From Rhodoferax sp. (GTDB taxonomy: Bacteria; Pseudomonadota; Gammaproteobacteria; Burkholderiales; Burkholderiaceae_C): a stretch of 64,000 bases of DNA. Position 1 is the first letter of the stretch, and each line of letters opens with the position of its first letter. The notes below the pieces were generated by a model, which was given only the letters and a program-made list of their open reading frames with translations, was not told the DNA's origin and made no database searches. This document shows, one piece after another, positions 42,905-52,588 of this stretch. Where the stretch lies: NCBI RefSeq assembly GCF_018063565.1, contig NZ_JAGPBB010000002.1, positions 62,001 through 126,000 on the forward strand, in the 5' to 3' direction. A program made the translations under genes and the position numbers.

Positions 42905-43965
42905 AAGCCGATGTGATCCAGCAACCCCGGCTGGCGGTGCACGCACTGTCCACCTCGTTTGCCACCGATGCAGGACGCATTCAAAGCGTGGCCGATGTGT
43001 CCTTCAGCATTGCGCCGGGCCAGACGCTGGCACTGGTTGGCGAGTCGGGGTCGGGCAAGTCGGTCACCAGCTTGTCCTTGATGGGCCTACACGCCAAAAC
43101 CTCGCAAGCCCGGGTGGACGGCCAAGCCTGGTTTGTCCGGCGCGATGGACAGCGCGTCAATCTGCTGGCTTTGCCCGAAGACGCGCTGCGACGTCTGCGC
43201 GGCAATGAGATGGCCATGATTTTTCAGGAGCCAATGACCAGTCTTAATCCGGTGCTCACTATAGGAGAGCAGATTGCCGAGTCCGCGCGACTGCATTTGA
43301 AGATGGATCGCGCTACCGCGTGGGCGCACGCACTTCGCATGCTGGACCTGGTGGAGATTCCGGCAGCGCCCCGACGGATTTCGGAGTATCCGCACCAGCT
43401 CTCGGGGGGCATGCGCCAGCGCGTGATGATTGCCCTGGCGGTGGCCTGCCATCCGACCCTGCTGATTGCCGATGAGCCGACCACCGCGCTGGATGTCACG
43501 ATCCAGGCGCAGATCCTGGCCTTGATGGGGCGCTTGCTGAAAGAAACTGGCATGAGCCTGCTGTTCGTGACCCACAACCTGGCGGTGGTGGCGCAGTATG
43601 CGGACGCGGTGGCGGTGATGTATGCCGGTCGGGTGGTCGAGACCGCCCCGGTGCACGCGCTTTTTGCCCAACCCCAACACTCCTATACCCGAGGTCTGCT
43701 GGCGTGCCTGCCCGGTGTGGCGCGACGCCGAGCGTTGAACGATGGACCGGCCTTGGGGCGGCGCCCGCAGCTGGTGGCCATTCCGGGCCAGGTGTCCAGT
43801 CCGCTGGCACCGCCGCCCGGGTGCGCCTTTGCACCCCGTTGTCCGCAGCGCCAGGCGGCCTGTGAGGTGCAAATGCCCATCCTGGAGCCGATGGGCGACC
43901 GGCGTCAGGTGCGCTGCCTCCAGTGTCAGGACGGCAGCAAACAGGAGTCACTGCATGAGCGTTGA
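42901..43965 (+). CDS. ABC transporter ATP-binding protein, DppD type
   Basis: A 354-residue ATPase starting [14 protein letters not shown] at the ATGA overlap (42901). Walker A GESGSGKS, signature LSGGMRQRV, Walker [13 protein letters not shown] and H-loop VTHNLAVVA are intact. The C-terminal oligopeptide transporter extension with Cys residues ([17 protein letters not shown]) resembles the Fe-S-binding tail of DppD. The next ATPase starts 11 bases before its stop. Confidence 0.93.
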   Translation: MKADVIQQPRLAVHALSTSFATDAGRIQSVADVSFSIAPGQTLALVGESGSGKSVTSLSLMGLHAKTSQARVDGQAWFVRRDGQRVNLLALPEDALRRLRGNEMAMIFQEPMTSLNPVLTIGEQIAESARLHLKMDRATAWAHALRMLDLVEIPAAPRRISEYPHQLSGGMRQRVMIALAVACHPTLLIADEPTTALDVTIQAQILALMGRLLKETGMSLLFVTHNLAVVAQYADAVAVMYAGRVVETAPVHALFAQPQHSYTRGLLACLPGVARRRALNDGPALGRRPQLVAIPGQVSSPLAPPPGCAFAPRCPQRQAACEVQMPILEPMGDRRQVRCLQCQDGSKQESLHER

Positions 43966-44950
43966 AGACATCCTGGTTGACATACGGGGCCTGAGCAAGT
44001 ATTTCGGTGACGGTCCACAACCCGTGCGCGCCGTGGACGACGTGAGTTTTTCGATTCTCCGGGGCGAAACTTTGGGTCTTGTCGGCGAGTCCGGCTCCGG
44101 CAAAAGCACCATTGGCCGCTTGTTGACGCGACTGCTCGACCCGACGGCAGGTCAGATGCTGTACCGTCCGGCGGGTGGCGCGAATCAGGAAACCGCTGTG
44201 GATCTGGCGCGACTATCGCAAGGGCAATACCGCCCGCTGCGCTCCAAGATCCAGATCATTTTTCAGGACCCCTACGCCAGTCTCAATCCGCGCATGCGTA
44301 TCCGCCAGGTGCTGGCAGAGGCCCTGGACACCCATGGCCTGGCCCGGGGTGCCCAGCGCGGGCCACGGATTGATGCCTTGCTGGAACAGGTTGGCCTACG
44401 ACCGGAGCACGCGCAGCGCTTCCCGCACGAGTTCTCGGGCGGCCAGCGTCAGCGCATCGGCATCGCACGGGCGTTGGCCGTGGCCCCCCGTTTCATTGTG
44501 GCCGATGAGCCTTTGTCGGCACTCGACGTCTCGATTCAGGCGCAGGTGGTGAATTTGCTTGGGGAACTCAAGGAGCAACTTGAACTGACCTTGCTGTTTA
44601 TCTCGCACGACCTTGATGTGGTGGAATACCTGTGCGACCGTGTCGTGGTGCTTTACCTGGGGCGGGTGATGGAAATTGCACCGACCCGTGCCTTGTACGC
44701 AAGGCCGCAGCACCCCTATACACGGGCCTTGCTGGCCGCAGCCCCGGTTCCTGACCCGGCGCAGCGGCGCGAGATCCCCTTGTTGCACGGCGACTTGCCC
44801 AGCCCTGCCAACCCCCCATCCGGATGCGTTTTTCGGACCCGTTGTCCACATGCCCTGGACCTTTGTTCAAGTACCGGGACACCTTTGCGCGAAGTCAGTC
44901 CCGGCCACTGGAATGCCTGCTGGCGTCAAGACCTTAGCCCTTCATCATGA
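43955..44950 (+). CDS. ABC transporter ATP-binding protein, DppF type
   Basis: A 331-residue ATPase starting [17 protein letters not shown] (ATG at 43955, overlapping the previous gene by 11 bases). Walker [10 protein letters not shown], signature [15 protein letters not shown], Walker [15 protein letters not shown] and [10 protein letters not shown] are complete. The C-terminal Cys-containing oligopeptide tail ([15 protein letters not shown]) is present. Its stop overlaps the deaminase start by ATGA. Confidence 0.93.
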   Translation: MSVEDILVDIRGLSKYFGDGPQPVRAVDDVSFSILRGETLGLVGESGSGKSTIGRLLTRLLDPTAGQMLYRPAGGANQETAVDLARLSQGQYRPLRSKIQIIFQDPYASLNPRMRIRQVLAEALDTHGLARGAQRGPRIDALLEQVGLRPEHAQRFPHEFSGGQRQRIGIARALAVAPRFIVADEPLSALDVSIQAQVVNLLGELKEQLELTLLFISHDLDVVEYLCDRVVVLYLGRVMEIAPTRALYARPQHPYTRALLAAAPVPDPAQRREIPLLHGDLPSPANPPSGCVFRTRCPHALDLCSSTGTPLREVSPGHWNACWRQDLSPSS

Positions 44951-46218
44951 CCACCGATTTCACTCTGGATCACAGCTTCAAAAGCTACCCCCTCAACGCC
45001 AGCCCCTGCAAAGCCAGTGAACTGGCATCCAAAGGTTGGAATGTGCTGGCCAACGACCTGGCTTTTCCTCTGGCGGCGATACGGCGCAGCGCGCTGGTCC
45101 ACAACATCGCCTGGATGCAGGCGTATGCCAACCGTCAAGGCGTTGCGCTGGCACCGCACGGCAAAACCACCATGTCTCCCCAGTTGTTTCAACAGCAGTT
45201 GGCGGGCGGTGCCTGGGGGATGACCTTTGCCACGCTTTACCAGGCCGCGGTGGGTGTTGAGGCTGGTGTGCGCCGCATCATCATCGCCAACCAGGTGCTC
45301 AGCGATGTCGATCTGGACGCCTTGGCCGCCCTGCTGGCGCAACATGCCGATTTGCGCGTCTGGTTTCTGGTGGACTCTGTGGCCCAGCTCGCGCTGATTG
45401 AAGACTGGGTGACGCGCCGCACGGCCACGCCGGTTTTTGATGTATTGCTCGAAATGGGGATTGCCGGTCAGCGCACCGGTTGCCGCACGCTGGAGCAGGC
45501 ACTGGAACTGGCCAAGCGGCTGGCAGCGTCCCCGGTGGTGCGGCTCAGTGGGGTTGAGTGTTACGAAGGCAGCGTGGCACGATGTGACAGCGCACTTGAC
45601 GCGCGTGAGGTCTCCGCACTGGTGCGTCGGGTCATCGAGGTCGTTCGGGCGTGTGACGCCGAAAACCTGTTTCAGGGTGATGAACTTCTGATCACCGCGG
45701 GTGGCTCGGCGGTGTTTGACCTGGTCATTCCGCTGTTGCAGTGGCACGACTTGAAGCGCCCGATGCGTGGGGTGTTGCGCTCCGGCTGCTACGTCACGCA
45801 TGACCACGGCAACTATGCGCGATTTCTGCGCCTGGTCGAACAACGTGAGGGGCTCGATGCCTCGCTGCGGCCCGCACTGGAAGTCTGGACCATGGTGCAG
45901 TCAGTGCCTGAGCCAGGACTGGCGCTACTCACCTGTGGCCGGCGTGACATTTCCTACGACCTTGAGATGCCGCTGCCGCAACGCCTGGCTGTGCGGGGCT
46001 CCCGATCGACCCAGGCGGTTCCGTCAGACTGGAAAATCAGCGCGCTCAACGATCAGCACGCCTACCTGCGCTTTGATTCCGCGGGGCCGCACCCTGCCGT
46101 CGGCGACCGGGTCAGCCTGGGGATCTCGCATCCCTGTACCACTTTTGATAAATGGCGCTGGCTGGCCTTGGTGGAAGATGACGGGGCGGTGACGGGTGCC
46201 GTTTCCACCCGGTTTTGA
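44947..46218 (+). CDS. PLP-dependent amino acid deaminase, D-serine dehydratase/D-threonine aldolase-like fold
   Basis: A 423-residue enzyme of the alanine-racemase-fold type III family. The PLP Lys is probably Lys73 in ALAPHGKTTMSPQLF. GECYEG-like GVECYEG, ITAGGSAVFDL and the C-terminal metal-site segment DQHAYLRF..HPAVGDRVSLGISHPCTTFDKW (His and Cys ligands of DSD-type enzymes) fit D-serine dehydratase-like deaminases. It likely converts a D-amino acid to a 2-oxo acid plus ammonia through an enamine. Translationally coupled to the transporter upstream. Confidence 0.88.
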   Translation: MTTDFTLDHSFKSYPLNASPCKASELASKGWNVLANDLAFPLAAIRRSALVHNIAWMQAYANRQGVALAPHGKTTMSPQLFQQQLAGGAWGMTFATLYQAAVGVEAGVRRIIIANQVLSDVDLDALAALLAQHADLRVWFLVDSVAQLALIEDWVTRRTATPVFDVLLEMGIAGQRTGCRTLEQALELAKRLAASPVVRLSGVECYEGSVARCDSALDAREVSALVRRVIEVVRACDAENLFQGDELLITAGGSAVFDLVIPLLQWHDLKRPMRGVLRSGCYVTHDHGNYARFLRLVEQREGLDASLRPALEVWTMVQSVPEPGLALLTCGRRDISYDLEMPLPQRLAVRGSRSTQAVPSDWKISALNDQHAYLRFDSAGPHPAVGDRVSLGISHPCTTFDKWRWLALVEDDGAVTGAVSTRF

Positions 46219-46223
46219 CGCTC

Positions 46224-47168
46224 ATGGTCAGCTCGTCACCCGGGTTGTTGCAGCAGTTGCGCGAGCGGCTACCTGCCCTGCCCAATGCGCAGGGCAAGGT
46301 GGTGCTCCAAATGCTGGCCGACCCGCACCAGGTCGCGCGTGCCACGGTGGAACAGTTGGCACAGCAGGCGCAGGTGTCTATGCCCACGGTGGTGCGTACC
46401 TGCCGCAGCTTTGGGTATGGATCGGTGCGTGATTTCATGCTGGCATTGGCACAAGACCTGGCAGTGTCGGGTTCGCACTTGCATCGCAGCGTGCTCGATG
46501 AAGACAGTGCCCAGCAGGTGTCAAGCAAGATCATCCAGGCGGCGGTCGCCTCACTGAGCGAGCTGGGGCGGCGCATCGACACGGTGATGATTGACAAAGT
46601 TGCCGAACACCTGGCACTTGCCAGACGTATCGATTGTTATTCGGTGGGTGCGGCCTCGACCTTTATGGCCAATGAGCTGCAGAGCCGCCTGTTTCGGTTG
46701 GGGCGCAATGCCAATGCCATCTTTGATGCCCATCAGCAACTGGTCTCGGCCAGCACCTTGGGGGCCGACGGTGTGGCTTTTGTCATCTCCCATGTGGGTC
46801 GTATGCCGTACACGCTCGAAGCGGCCAGATTTGCCCGTGCGCAAGGAGCCACCGTGGTTGCCATGACCCAGCCCGATACACCGCTGGCCGAAATGGCAGA
46901 CCTGGTGCTGGGGGTCTCGGTTCCGCCCGACGCGGTGATGCGGGTGGGTACCGAGGCCTACCTGGCCCATCTGTTGGTGCTCGAGATACTGATGGTTCGA
47001 CTGGCGCAACGGCTCGGTCCTCAGGTTGCGTATGGCTTGCAGCAGTTCAAGCAACTGCTGCACAAGCACGGGTTTGACAGTGCCGAATATGCCGGCTTTA
47101 CCGATAGCGCCGCGGAGTGTGAGCCGCGAATCGCAACAAGCCTTGTCCAACCTGCGAGAAGCAACTGA
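46224..47168 (+). CDS. MurR/RpiR-family transcriptional regulator
   Basis: A 314-residue regulator with an N-terminal RpiR HTH (LRERLPALPNAQGKVVLQMLAD..ATVEQLAQQAQVSMPTVVRTCRSFGYGSVRDFMLALAQ) and a C-terminal SIS sugar-isomerase-type ligand domain (CYSVGAASTFMANELQSRLFRLG, GVAFVISHVGRMPYTLEAA). ATG at 46224 was chosen; a TTG at 46215 overlapping the deaminase stop is possible. It probably controls the operon, with the palindromes near 39348 and 39419 as candidate sites. Confidence 0.92.
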   Translation: MVSSSPGLLQQLRERLPALPNAQGKVVLQMLADPHQVARATVEQLAQQAQVSMPTVVRTCRSFGYGSVRDFMLALAQDLAVSGSHLHRSVLDEDSAQQVSSKIIQAAVASLSELGRRIDTVMIDKVAEHLALARRIDCYSVGAASTFMANELQSRLFRLGRNANAIFDAHQQLVSASTLGADGVAFVISHVGRMPYTLEAARFARAQGATVVAMTQPDTPLAEMADLVLGVSVPPDAVMRVGTEAYLAHLLVLEILMVRLAQRLGPQVAYGLQQFKQLLHKHGFDSAEYAGFTDSAAECEPRIATSLVQPARSN

Positions 47169-47169
47169 G

Positions 47170-48660
47170 ATGGCATACGCAACTTTGTTGAGAAATGGAC
47201 TGATCGTCGATGGCGACAACCATCCGGCGCATTTGGGCGACCTGTTGCTGGTGGGTGACCGTATCGTGGCGTTGTCGCCGCCTGGTCAGATGGCATACGG
47301 TGAACAACTCGCGTCTGGCATGACGATTGAGGACATTGACTGCACCGGAAAAGTCATTGCGCCTGGGTTTATTGATGTACACACCCATGACGATGCGGCC
47401 GTGCTGGATACGCCTGCCATGCTGCCGAAACTGTCGCAAGGCGTGACCACGGTGGTGGTTGGGAATTGCGGCATTTCATTGGTTCCAATGGTGACCGATT
47501 CACCAATGGCACCGCTGTCGCTGCTGGGAAACAAGCAGTTCCGATTTGGCAGCGTTGGTGCCTACATGCAGGCCATTGAGGCCCATTCACCGGCCGTCAA
47601 TGTTGCTGTCCTCGTGGGGCATACCACGCTGCGGATGCGGCACATGACGCAGCTGGATCGACCGGCGCATAGCGACGAGCTGGCGGCCATGGTGGCCGAT
47701 CTGGAGGATGCCATGGCAGGCGGTGCCCTGGGCCTGTCCTCGGGTGTTTTCTATCGCGAGGCCTATGCCGCCGATCCGGCCGAGTTGATCGCCCTGGCAT
47801 GCGCCGCTGCCCGCGCCGGTGGCATTTATGCTACCCATATCCGCGATGAGCTGGCAGGCATTCTGCCCGCCATGCTGGAGGCAGCGCAGACCGCGCGCCA
47901 GGCAGGTTTGCCGCTGGTGCTGTCGCATCACAAATGTGCCGGACCTGCCAACTGGGGACGAACCCGGGAAACCCTGCCCCTGATAGAGCAACTGGCGCGC
48001 CAGCAGGACATCGGCATGGATGTGTACCCCTATACCGCCGGCTCCACAGTGTTGCGCGAAGACCTGGTGGACGGTGTGATCGACATCCTGATCACCGGTA
48101 GCCAGCCGCATCCTGAAATGGTGGGGCGTTATCTGGCGAACATTGCCTCGGACTGGGGTGTGTCGCAACAGGAGGCCTGTCGGCGCCTCATGCCCGGTGG
48201 TGCCTGTTACTTTCAGATGCGCGAAGATGATGTGCAGCGCGTCATCACACACCCCTTGTCCATGATCGGATCCGACGGCTTGCCTCATGACGACCGACCG
48301 CATCCGCGCCTGTGGGGCGCTTTTCCGCGGGTACTGGCCCGCTATTGGCGTGAGAAAGGCGTTTTGCAACTGGAGCAGGCGATCCACAAAATGTCGGCGC
48401 TGTCGGCGCGGCGGTTCCAGCTTGATCAAAGGGGAAAGTTGCTGGCAGGCTATTACGCCGATGTGGTGGTGTTTGATCCTCAATCGGTTCAGGATCTGGC
48501 GAGCTTTGAAAACCCGGTGCAATTCAGTGCGGGCATCGAACAGGTGTGGGTTAACGGGGTTTTGAGTTACACAGCGGAACACCGCGGCGCAACCGTACGC
48601 TCGGGCCGCTTCCTGAAACGTGGCGGGAATGCGTTGCCCGAAGTTGTTTGCACGCCCTGA
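47170..48660 (+). CDS. N-acyl-D-amino-acid deacylase (D-aminoacylase), amidohydrolase superfamily
   Basis: A 496-residue zinc hydrolase starting MAYATLLRNGLIVDGDN; the ATG at 47170 directly follows the regulator stop. Metal and family motifs: PGFIDVHTHDD (residues 66-75), VVVGNCGISL with the D-aminoacylase Cys near 100, SHHKCAGPANWGR, and SDGLPHDDRPHPRLWGAFPRVLARY. It should release free D-amino acids from N-acyl forms, feeding the PLP deaminase. It is the last gene of the cluster. Confidence 0.93.
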   Translation: MAYATLLRNGLIVDGDNHPAHLGDLLLVGDRIVALSPPGQMAYGEQLASGMTIEDIDCTGKVIAPGFIDVHTHDDAAVLDTPAMLPKLSQGVTTVVVGNCGISLVPMVTDSPMAPLSLLGNKQFRFGSVGAYMQAIEAHSPAVNVAVLVGHTTLRMRHMTQLDRPAHSDELAAMVADLEDAMAGGALGLSSGVFYREAYAADPAELIALACAAARAGGIYATHIRDELAGILPAMLEAAQTARQAGLPLVLSHHKCAGPANWGRTRETLPLIEQLARQQDIGMDVYPYTAGSTVLREDLVDGVIDILITGSQPHPEMVGRYLANIASDWGVSQQEACRRLMPGGACYFQMREDDVQRVITHPLSMIGSDGLPHDDRPHPRLWGAFPRVLARYWREKGVLQLEQAIHKMSALSARRFQLDQRGKLLAGYYADVVVFDPQSVQDLASFENPVQFSAGIEQVWVNGVLSYTAEHRGATVRSGRFLKRGGNALPEVVCTP

Positions 48661-48747
48661 CCGGCCACCTTCGCCGGCACTGTGGTTTGCGGGCGAATGG
48701 CCGAGGTCCAAGCGCCAACGCAGCCGCCGAATCGGTCCGACAGAGCG

Positions 48748-50088
48748 CTAGGTCGATTCGGTCGTTTGACTCAATGCTTCGCCGCGCAACGTATAGGTGC
48801 GCGTTTCGGTGATGTTCACTTCCAGCAAATGACCAATCAGCCGCGGCTGACCGACAAAGTTCACCACCCGGTTGCACTCGGTTCGGCCCATCAGCTCGTT
48901 GCTGTCACGCCTGGAAGCCCCTTCGACCAGAATGCGCTGGCGCGTGCCGACCAGGCTGGCACTGATGCGCGCCATGTTGGCGTTGATGGCGGCCTGCACA
49001 TCCTGCAGGCGCCTGAGTTTGACGTCGTGGGGCGTGTCATCGGGCAGGTTCGCGGCTGGCGTGCCGGGGCGTGGACTGAAAATAAAGCTGAAGCTGTTGT
49101 CAAACCCCACGTCCTCGATCAACTGCATCATCTTGCGGTGGTCGTCATCGGTCTCGCCAGGAAAGCCGACGATGAAGTCGCTGCTCATCGCCATGTTCGG
49201 ACGAATGGCGCGCAGCTTGCGGACCGTGCTCTTGTATTCCATAGCGGTGTAGCCACGCTTCATGGCCATCAGAATGCGGTCTGAGCCGTGCTGCACCGGC
49301 AGATGCAGGTGGCTCACCAGTTTGGGCAACCTGTTGTAGGCGGCAATCAGCGCGGGGGTGAACTCGTTGGGGTGGCTGGTCACATAGCGCAGGCGCTCGA
49401 TACCAGGGATGTCCGACACATATTCCAGCAGGGTGGCAAAGTCGGCCACCTCGGCCGTGCTGCCCATCGGTGCGCGCCAGGCATTCACGTTCTGGCCCAG
49501 TAGTGTGATCTCTTTCACACCCTGATCCGCCAGACCCGCCACCTCAACCAGAATGTCGTCAAACGGGCGGTGAATCTCTTCGCCGCGCGTGTAGGGCACC
49601 ACGCAGTAGCTACAGTATTTGGAGCAGCCTTCCATGATCGACACAAAGGCACTGGCGCCTTCGACACGGGCTGGCGGCAGGTGGTCGAACTTCTCGATTT
49701 CAGGAAAGCTGATGTCCACCTGTGACGCGTTCAGCCGAGCACGCTCGGCCAGCATCTGTGGCAGGCGGTGCAGCGTTTGCGGGCCAAACACCAGATCGAC
49801 ATAGGGCGCGCGCTCGATGATGGCCGCACCCTCCTGGCTGGCCACACAACCACCAACCCCGATGAGCGCGCCTTTTTTCTTCAAATGTTTGACGCGACCC
49901 AGGTCGGAGAACACCTTTTCCTGCGCCTTTTCGCGCACCGAGCAGGTGTTGAACAAAATCAGGTCGGCCTGCTCGACATCGTCGGTTGGCTCGTACCCTT
50001 GAGCGGCACCCAGCACGTCGCTCATCTTGTCGGAGTCGTACTCGTTCATCTGACACCCATAGGTTTTGATGAAAACTTTTTTGTTCAT
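48748..50088 (-). CDS. miaB: tRNA-2-methylthio-N6-dimethylallyladenosine synthase MiaB
   Basis: A 446-residue radical SAM methylthiotransferase acting on tRNA position 37. N-terminal UPF0004 domain ([44 protein letters not shown]) holds the auxiliary cluster Cys; the SAM cluster motif is [15 protein letters not shown]; a C-terminal TRAM domain follows ([19 protein letters not shown]). Length is normal. The 288 bases upstream hold no other gene. Confidence 0.96.
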   Translation of the reverse strand: MNKKVFIKTYGCQMNEYDSDKMSDVLGAAQGYEPTDDVEQADLILFNTCSVREKAQEKVFSDLGRVKHLKKKGALIGVGGCVASQEGAAIIERAPYVDLVFGPQTLHRLPQMLAERARLNASQVDISFPEIEKFDHLPPARVEGASAFVSIMEGCSKYCSYCVVPYTRGEEIHRPFDDILVEVAGLADQGVKEITLLGQNVNAWRAPMGSTAEVADFATLLEYVSDIPGIERLRYVTSHPNEFTPALIAAYNRLPKLVSHLHLPVQHGSDRILMAMKRGYTAMEYKSTVRKLRAIRPNMAMSSDFIVGFPGETDDDHRKMMQLIEDVGFDNSFSFIFSPRPGTPAANLPDDTPHDVKLRRLQDVQAAINANMARISASLVGTRQRILVEGASRRDSNELMGRTECNRVVNFVGQPRLIGHLLEVNITETRTYTLRGEALSQTTEST

Positions 50089-50376
50089 AGATGATGTTAA
50101 AAATTTAGAAGCATGAAACGCTTCAATATAAAGCGGTTGACGCCAATGGGTTCAACATTCAAGCCGCCTGGCTGAAAGTGCTGGACCGACGTCTTTTGGC
50201 CCGCGAGACGCTGCGGTAGCCAGGCCGCTTGGGCCAAACAGCAGCCATTGAAAAAAACGCCAGCTTGACGTGTCAGCGAGTCATGGTGTGTATCCAGAGG
50301 CTGTGAAAGATGGCCGCAATTTTAGTTCGACCAGCGTGATCCTTGCTGCCACCGGCGCGGCGGCGAAGCTCTCAGG

Positions 50377-51462
50377 TCAAAAGTCAATGCATTCGGCCAA
50401 AGCCATGCCCATGGCGCTTGTCGACGCGATTCCGCCAAGGTCAGGAGTTCGGGGGCCGCGTTTCAAGACTTGCTCGATGGCTGTCACCATCACATCGTGG
50501 GCCAGCCGGAACTTGCCCTGTCCATGCCCAAGAAAGTCAAGCATCAAGGCACCCGACCAGACCATCGCCACCGGATTGGCAATGTTCTTGCCGTAAATAT
50601 CGGGTGCCGAGCCGTGCACCGGCTCAAACAGCGAGGGGAACTTGCGCTCCGGGTTCAGGTTGGCCGAAGGGGCCAGCCCAATGGTACCGGTGGTGGCTGG
50701 CCCCAGATCCGACAGGATGTCGCCAAACAGGTTGGTGGCGGCTACTACGTCAAAACGCCCTGGTTGCAGCACAAAGCGCGCGCACAAGATGTCGATGTGC
50801 TGTTTGTCGAGCATCACTTCGGGGTAGTCACGGCTCACCGCATCAGCACGCTTGTCCCACCACGGCATGGCGATGGCAATGCCGTTGGACTTGGTGGCCA
50901 AGGTGAGGTGTTTGCGCGGCCGGCTTTGGGCCAGCTCAAACGCGTATTTCAGCAACCGGTCAGCGCCATGACGCGAATAGACCGACTCCTGAATCACCAT
51001 CTCACGTTCAGTGCCCTCGTACATGATGCCGCCCAGCGCGGTGTATTCACCTTCGGTGTTCTCGCGAACCACAAAATACTCTATGTCGCCGGGTTGGCGT
51101 CCGGCCAGGGGGCAAGGCACGCCTTCAAACAGGCGCACTGGACGCAGGTTGATGTACTGGTCAAACTCGCGGCGGAACTTCAGCAGCGAACCCCAGAGTG
51201 AAATATGGTCTGGCACCGTGGCCGGCCAGCCGACCGCGCCGAAATAAATCGCATCAAAACCCGCCAACTGCTGCTTCCAGTCATCAGGCATCATCTGGCC
51301 ATGCGCCAGGTAATAGTCGCAATGCGCCCAGTCAAAAGGGGTGAACTCCAGACCCAGGTCAAAACGCCGATTGACCGCCTGCAACACCCGCAGGCCTTCA
51401 GGCATGACTTCTTTGCCAATGCCGTCACCGGCGATGACAGCAATTTTGTGAATCGGTTGCAT
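50377..51462 (-). CDS. Tartrate/D-malate dehydrogenase family protein
   Basis: A 361-residue member of the isopropylmalate/isocitrate dehydrogenase family. Start MQPIHKIAVIAGDGIGKEVMPEG (ATG 51462) follows AAGGA at good spacing; the frame opens 20 codons upstream. Substrate and Mg sites: LRPVRLFEGVPCPL, FVVRENTEGEY, ATNLFGDILSDLG (Asp ligands), EPVHGSAPDI. The GWPATVPDHISLWGSLLKFRREFDQYINLRPV stretch is typical of the tartrate dehydrogenase (TtuC)/DmlA branch. It oxidises tartrate or D-malate with NAD; which one cannot be told. Confidence 0.9.
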   Translation of the reverse strand: MQPIHKIAVIAGDGIGKEVMPEGLRVLQAVNRRFDLGLEFTPFDWAHCDYYLAHGQMMPDDWKQQLAGFDAIYFGAVGWPATVPDHISLWGSLLKFRREFDQYINLRPVRLFEGVPCPLAGRQPGDIEYFVVRENTEGEYTALGGIMYEGTEREMVIQESVYSRHGADRLLKYAFELAQSRPRKHLTLATKSNGIAIAMPWWDKRADAVSRDYPEVMLDKQHIDILCARFVLQPGRFDVVAATNLFGDILSDLGPATTGTIGLAPSANLNPERKFPSLFEPVHGSAPDIYGKNIANPVAMVWSGALMLDFLGHGQGKFRLAHDVMVTAIEQVLKRGPRTPDLGGIASTSAMGMALAECIDF

Positions 51463-51620
51463 AAGGTCCTTGTGGTGCGTTGTGGTCGGATTTTCGTTGC
51501 ATGGCAGCAGTGTGACAGACACACCCTGTGGCCTTTTGGGGTCAGGCTGGCGAGCACCTTGCCGCCATGTCCTTTATATTCCGGGGCAGCATCACTACGC
51601 TCTTATTGCACTGCCCCCAC

Positions 51621-52541
51621 ATGACTGAGTTCACCCTGCCTGCCGGCGTCACTGTGCTGGAGCGCGGATGGCTCTCCAGCAACAACATTCTGATCCTGGG
51701 CGCTGGCCCGGCTGCCCTGATAGACAGTGGCTATTGCACCCATGCGCAGCAAACCCTGGCATTGGTGCAGGCGGCGCTGGGGCCTTTGCCCCTTGATACG
51801 CTGATCAATACCCATCTGCACAGTGACCACTGTGGCGGCAACGCGGCCCTGCAAGCGGCCTACCCGAGCCTGCAGACGCTGATACCGCCAGGCCTGTCAA
51901 ATCACGTGCAGAACTGGAACCCCGAGGCGCTGGGTTTCGGACCGACCGGACAGTGTTGCCCGGCATTTCAATTTGACACCGTGTTGCGGCCCGGTACGCC
52001 ATTGCCCTTGGGTGACGGGCAGTGGCAGGTGCACGCCGCGCCTGGCCACGACCCACATTCCGTGATTCTGTTCGAGCCGGCCAGTCGGACGCTGGTGTCG
52101 GCCGATGCGCTGTGGGAGCGTGGCTTTGGCGTGGTGTTCCCCGAGCTTGACGGTCTCGATGCGTTCGACGAAGTGGCGGCCACACTGGACCTGATCGCCG
52201 CGCTGCAACCCGCGATGGTGATTCCCGGGCACGGCCGTCCATTCGGCGATGTGGCGGCTGCCCTGCGCGTGGCGCGGCGGCGGCTCGATGATTTTGTGGC
52301 CAGTCCACAGCGGCACCGGCGATATGCCGCCAAGGTGCTGCTCAAGTTCAAACTGCTGGAAGCGCAACGGCTCACGCGCAGCGAGCTGCTGGCCTGGGCG
52401 GGCAGCACCACCTATTTGCAGTCGTTACTGGGTGCGCTGGCCCAGGGGGTGCCATGGCCCGAGGCACTCGATGGACTGGTGCAGGACCTTGAGCATGCCG
52501 GTGCCGCCGTGCAGGAGGGCGAGTGGTTGTGCAACGCCTGA
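51621..52541 (+). CDS. MBL-fold metallo-hydrolase
   Basis: A 306-residue metallo-beta-lactamase-fold hydrolase starting MTEFTLPAGVTVLERGWLSSNN. The zinc motif HxHxDH is in INTHLHSDHCGGN; later ligands are in HAAPGHDPHSVILF, SADALWERGFG and IPGHGRPF. The ATG at 51621 was preferred over a frame opening 31 codons upstream. Substrate unknown. The last ~90 residues form a helical extension (RLDDFVASPQRHRRYAAKVLLKFKLLEAQ region). It lies 47 bases before trkA. Confidence 0.88.
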   Translation: MTEFTLPAGVTVLERGWLSSNNILILGAGPAALIDSGYCTHAQQTLALVQAALGPLPLDTLINTHLHSDHCGGNAALQAAYPSLQTLIPPGLSNHVQNWNPEALGFGPTGQCCPAFQFDTVLRPGTPLPLGDGQWQVHAAPGHDPHSVILFEPASRTLVSADALWERGFGVVFPELDGLDAFDEVAATLDLIAALQPAMVIPGHGRPFGDVAAALRVARRRLDDFVASPQRHRRYAAKVLLKFKLLEAQRLTRSELLAWAGSTTYLQSLLGALAQGVPWPEALDGLVQDLEHAGAAVQEGEWLCNA

Positions 52542-52588
52542 AGCCGGGTGGTGACCCGGCTATGATTTGACTTTTACAAGGTCTGGGC

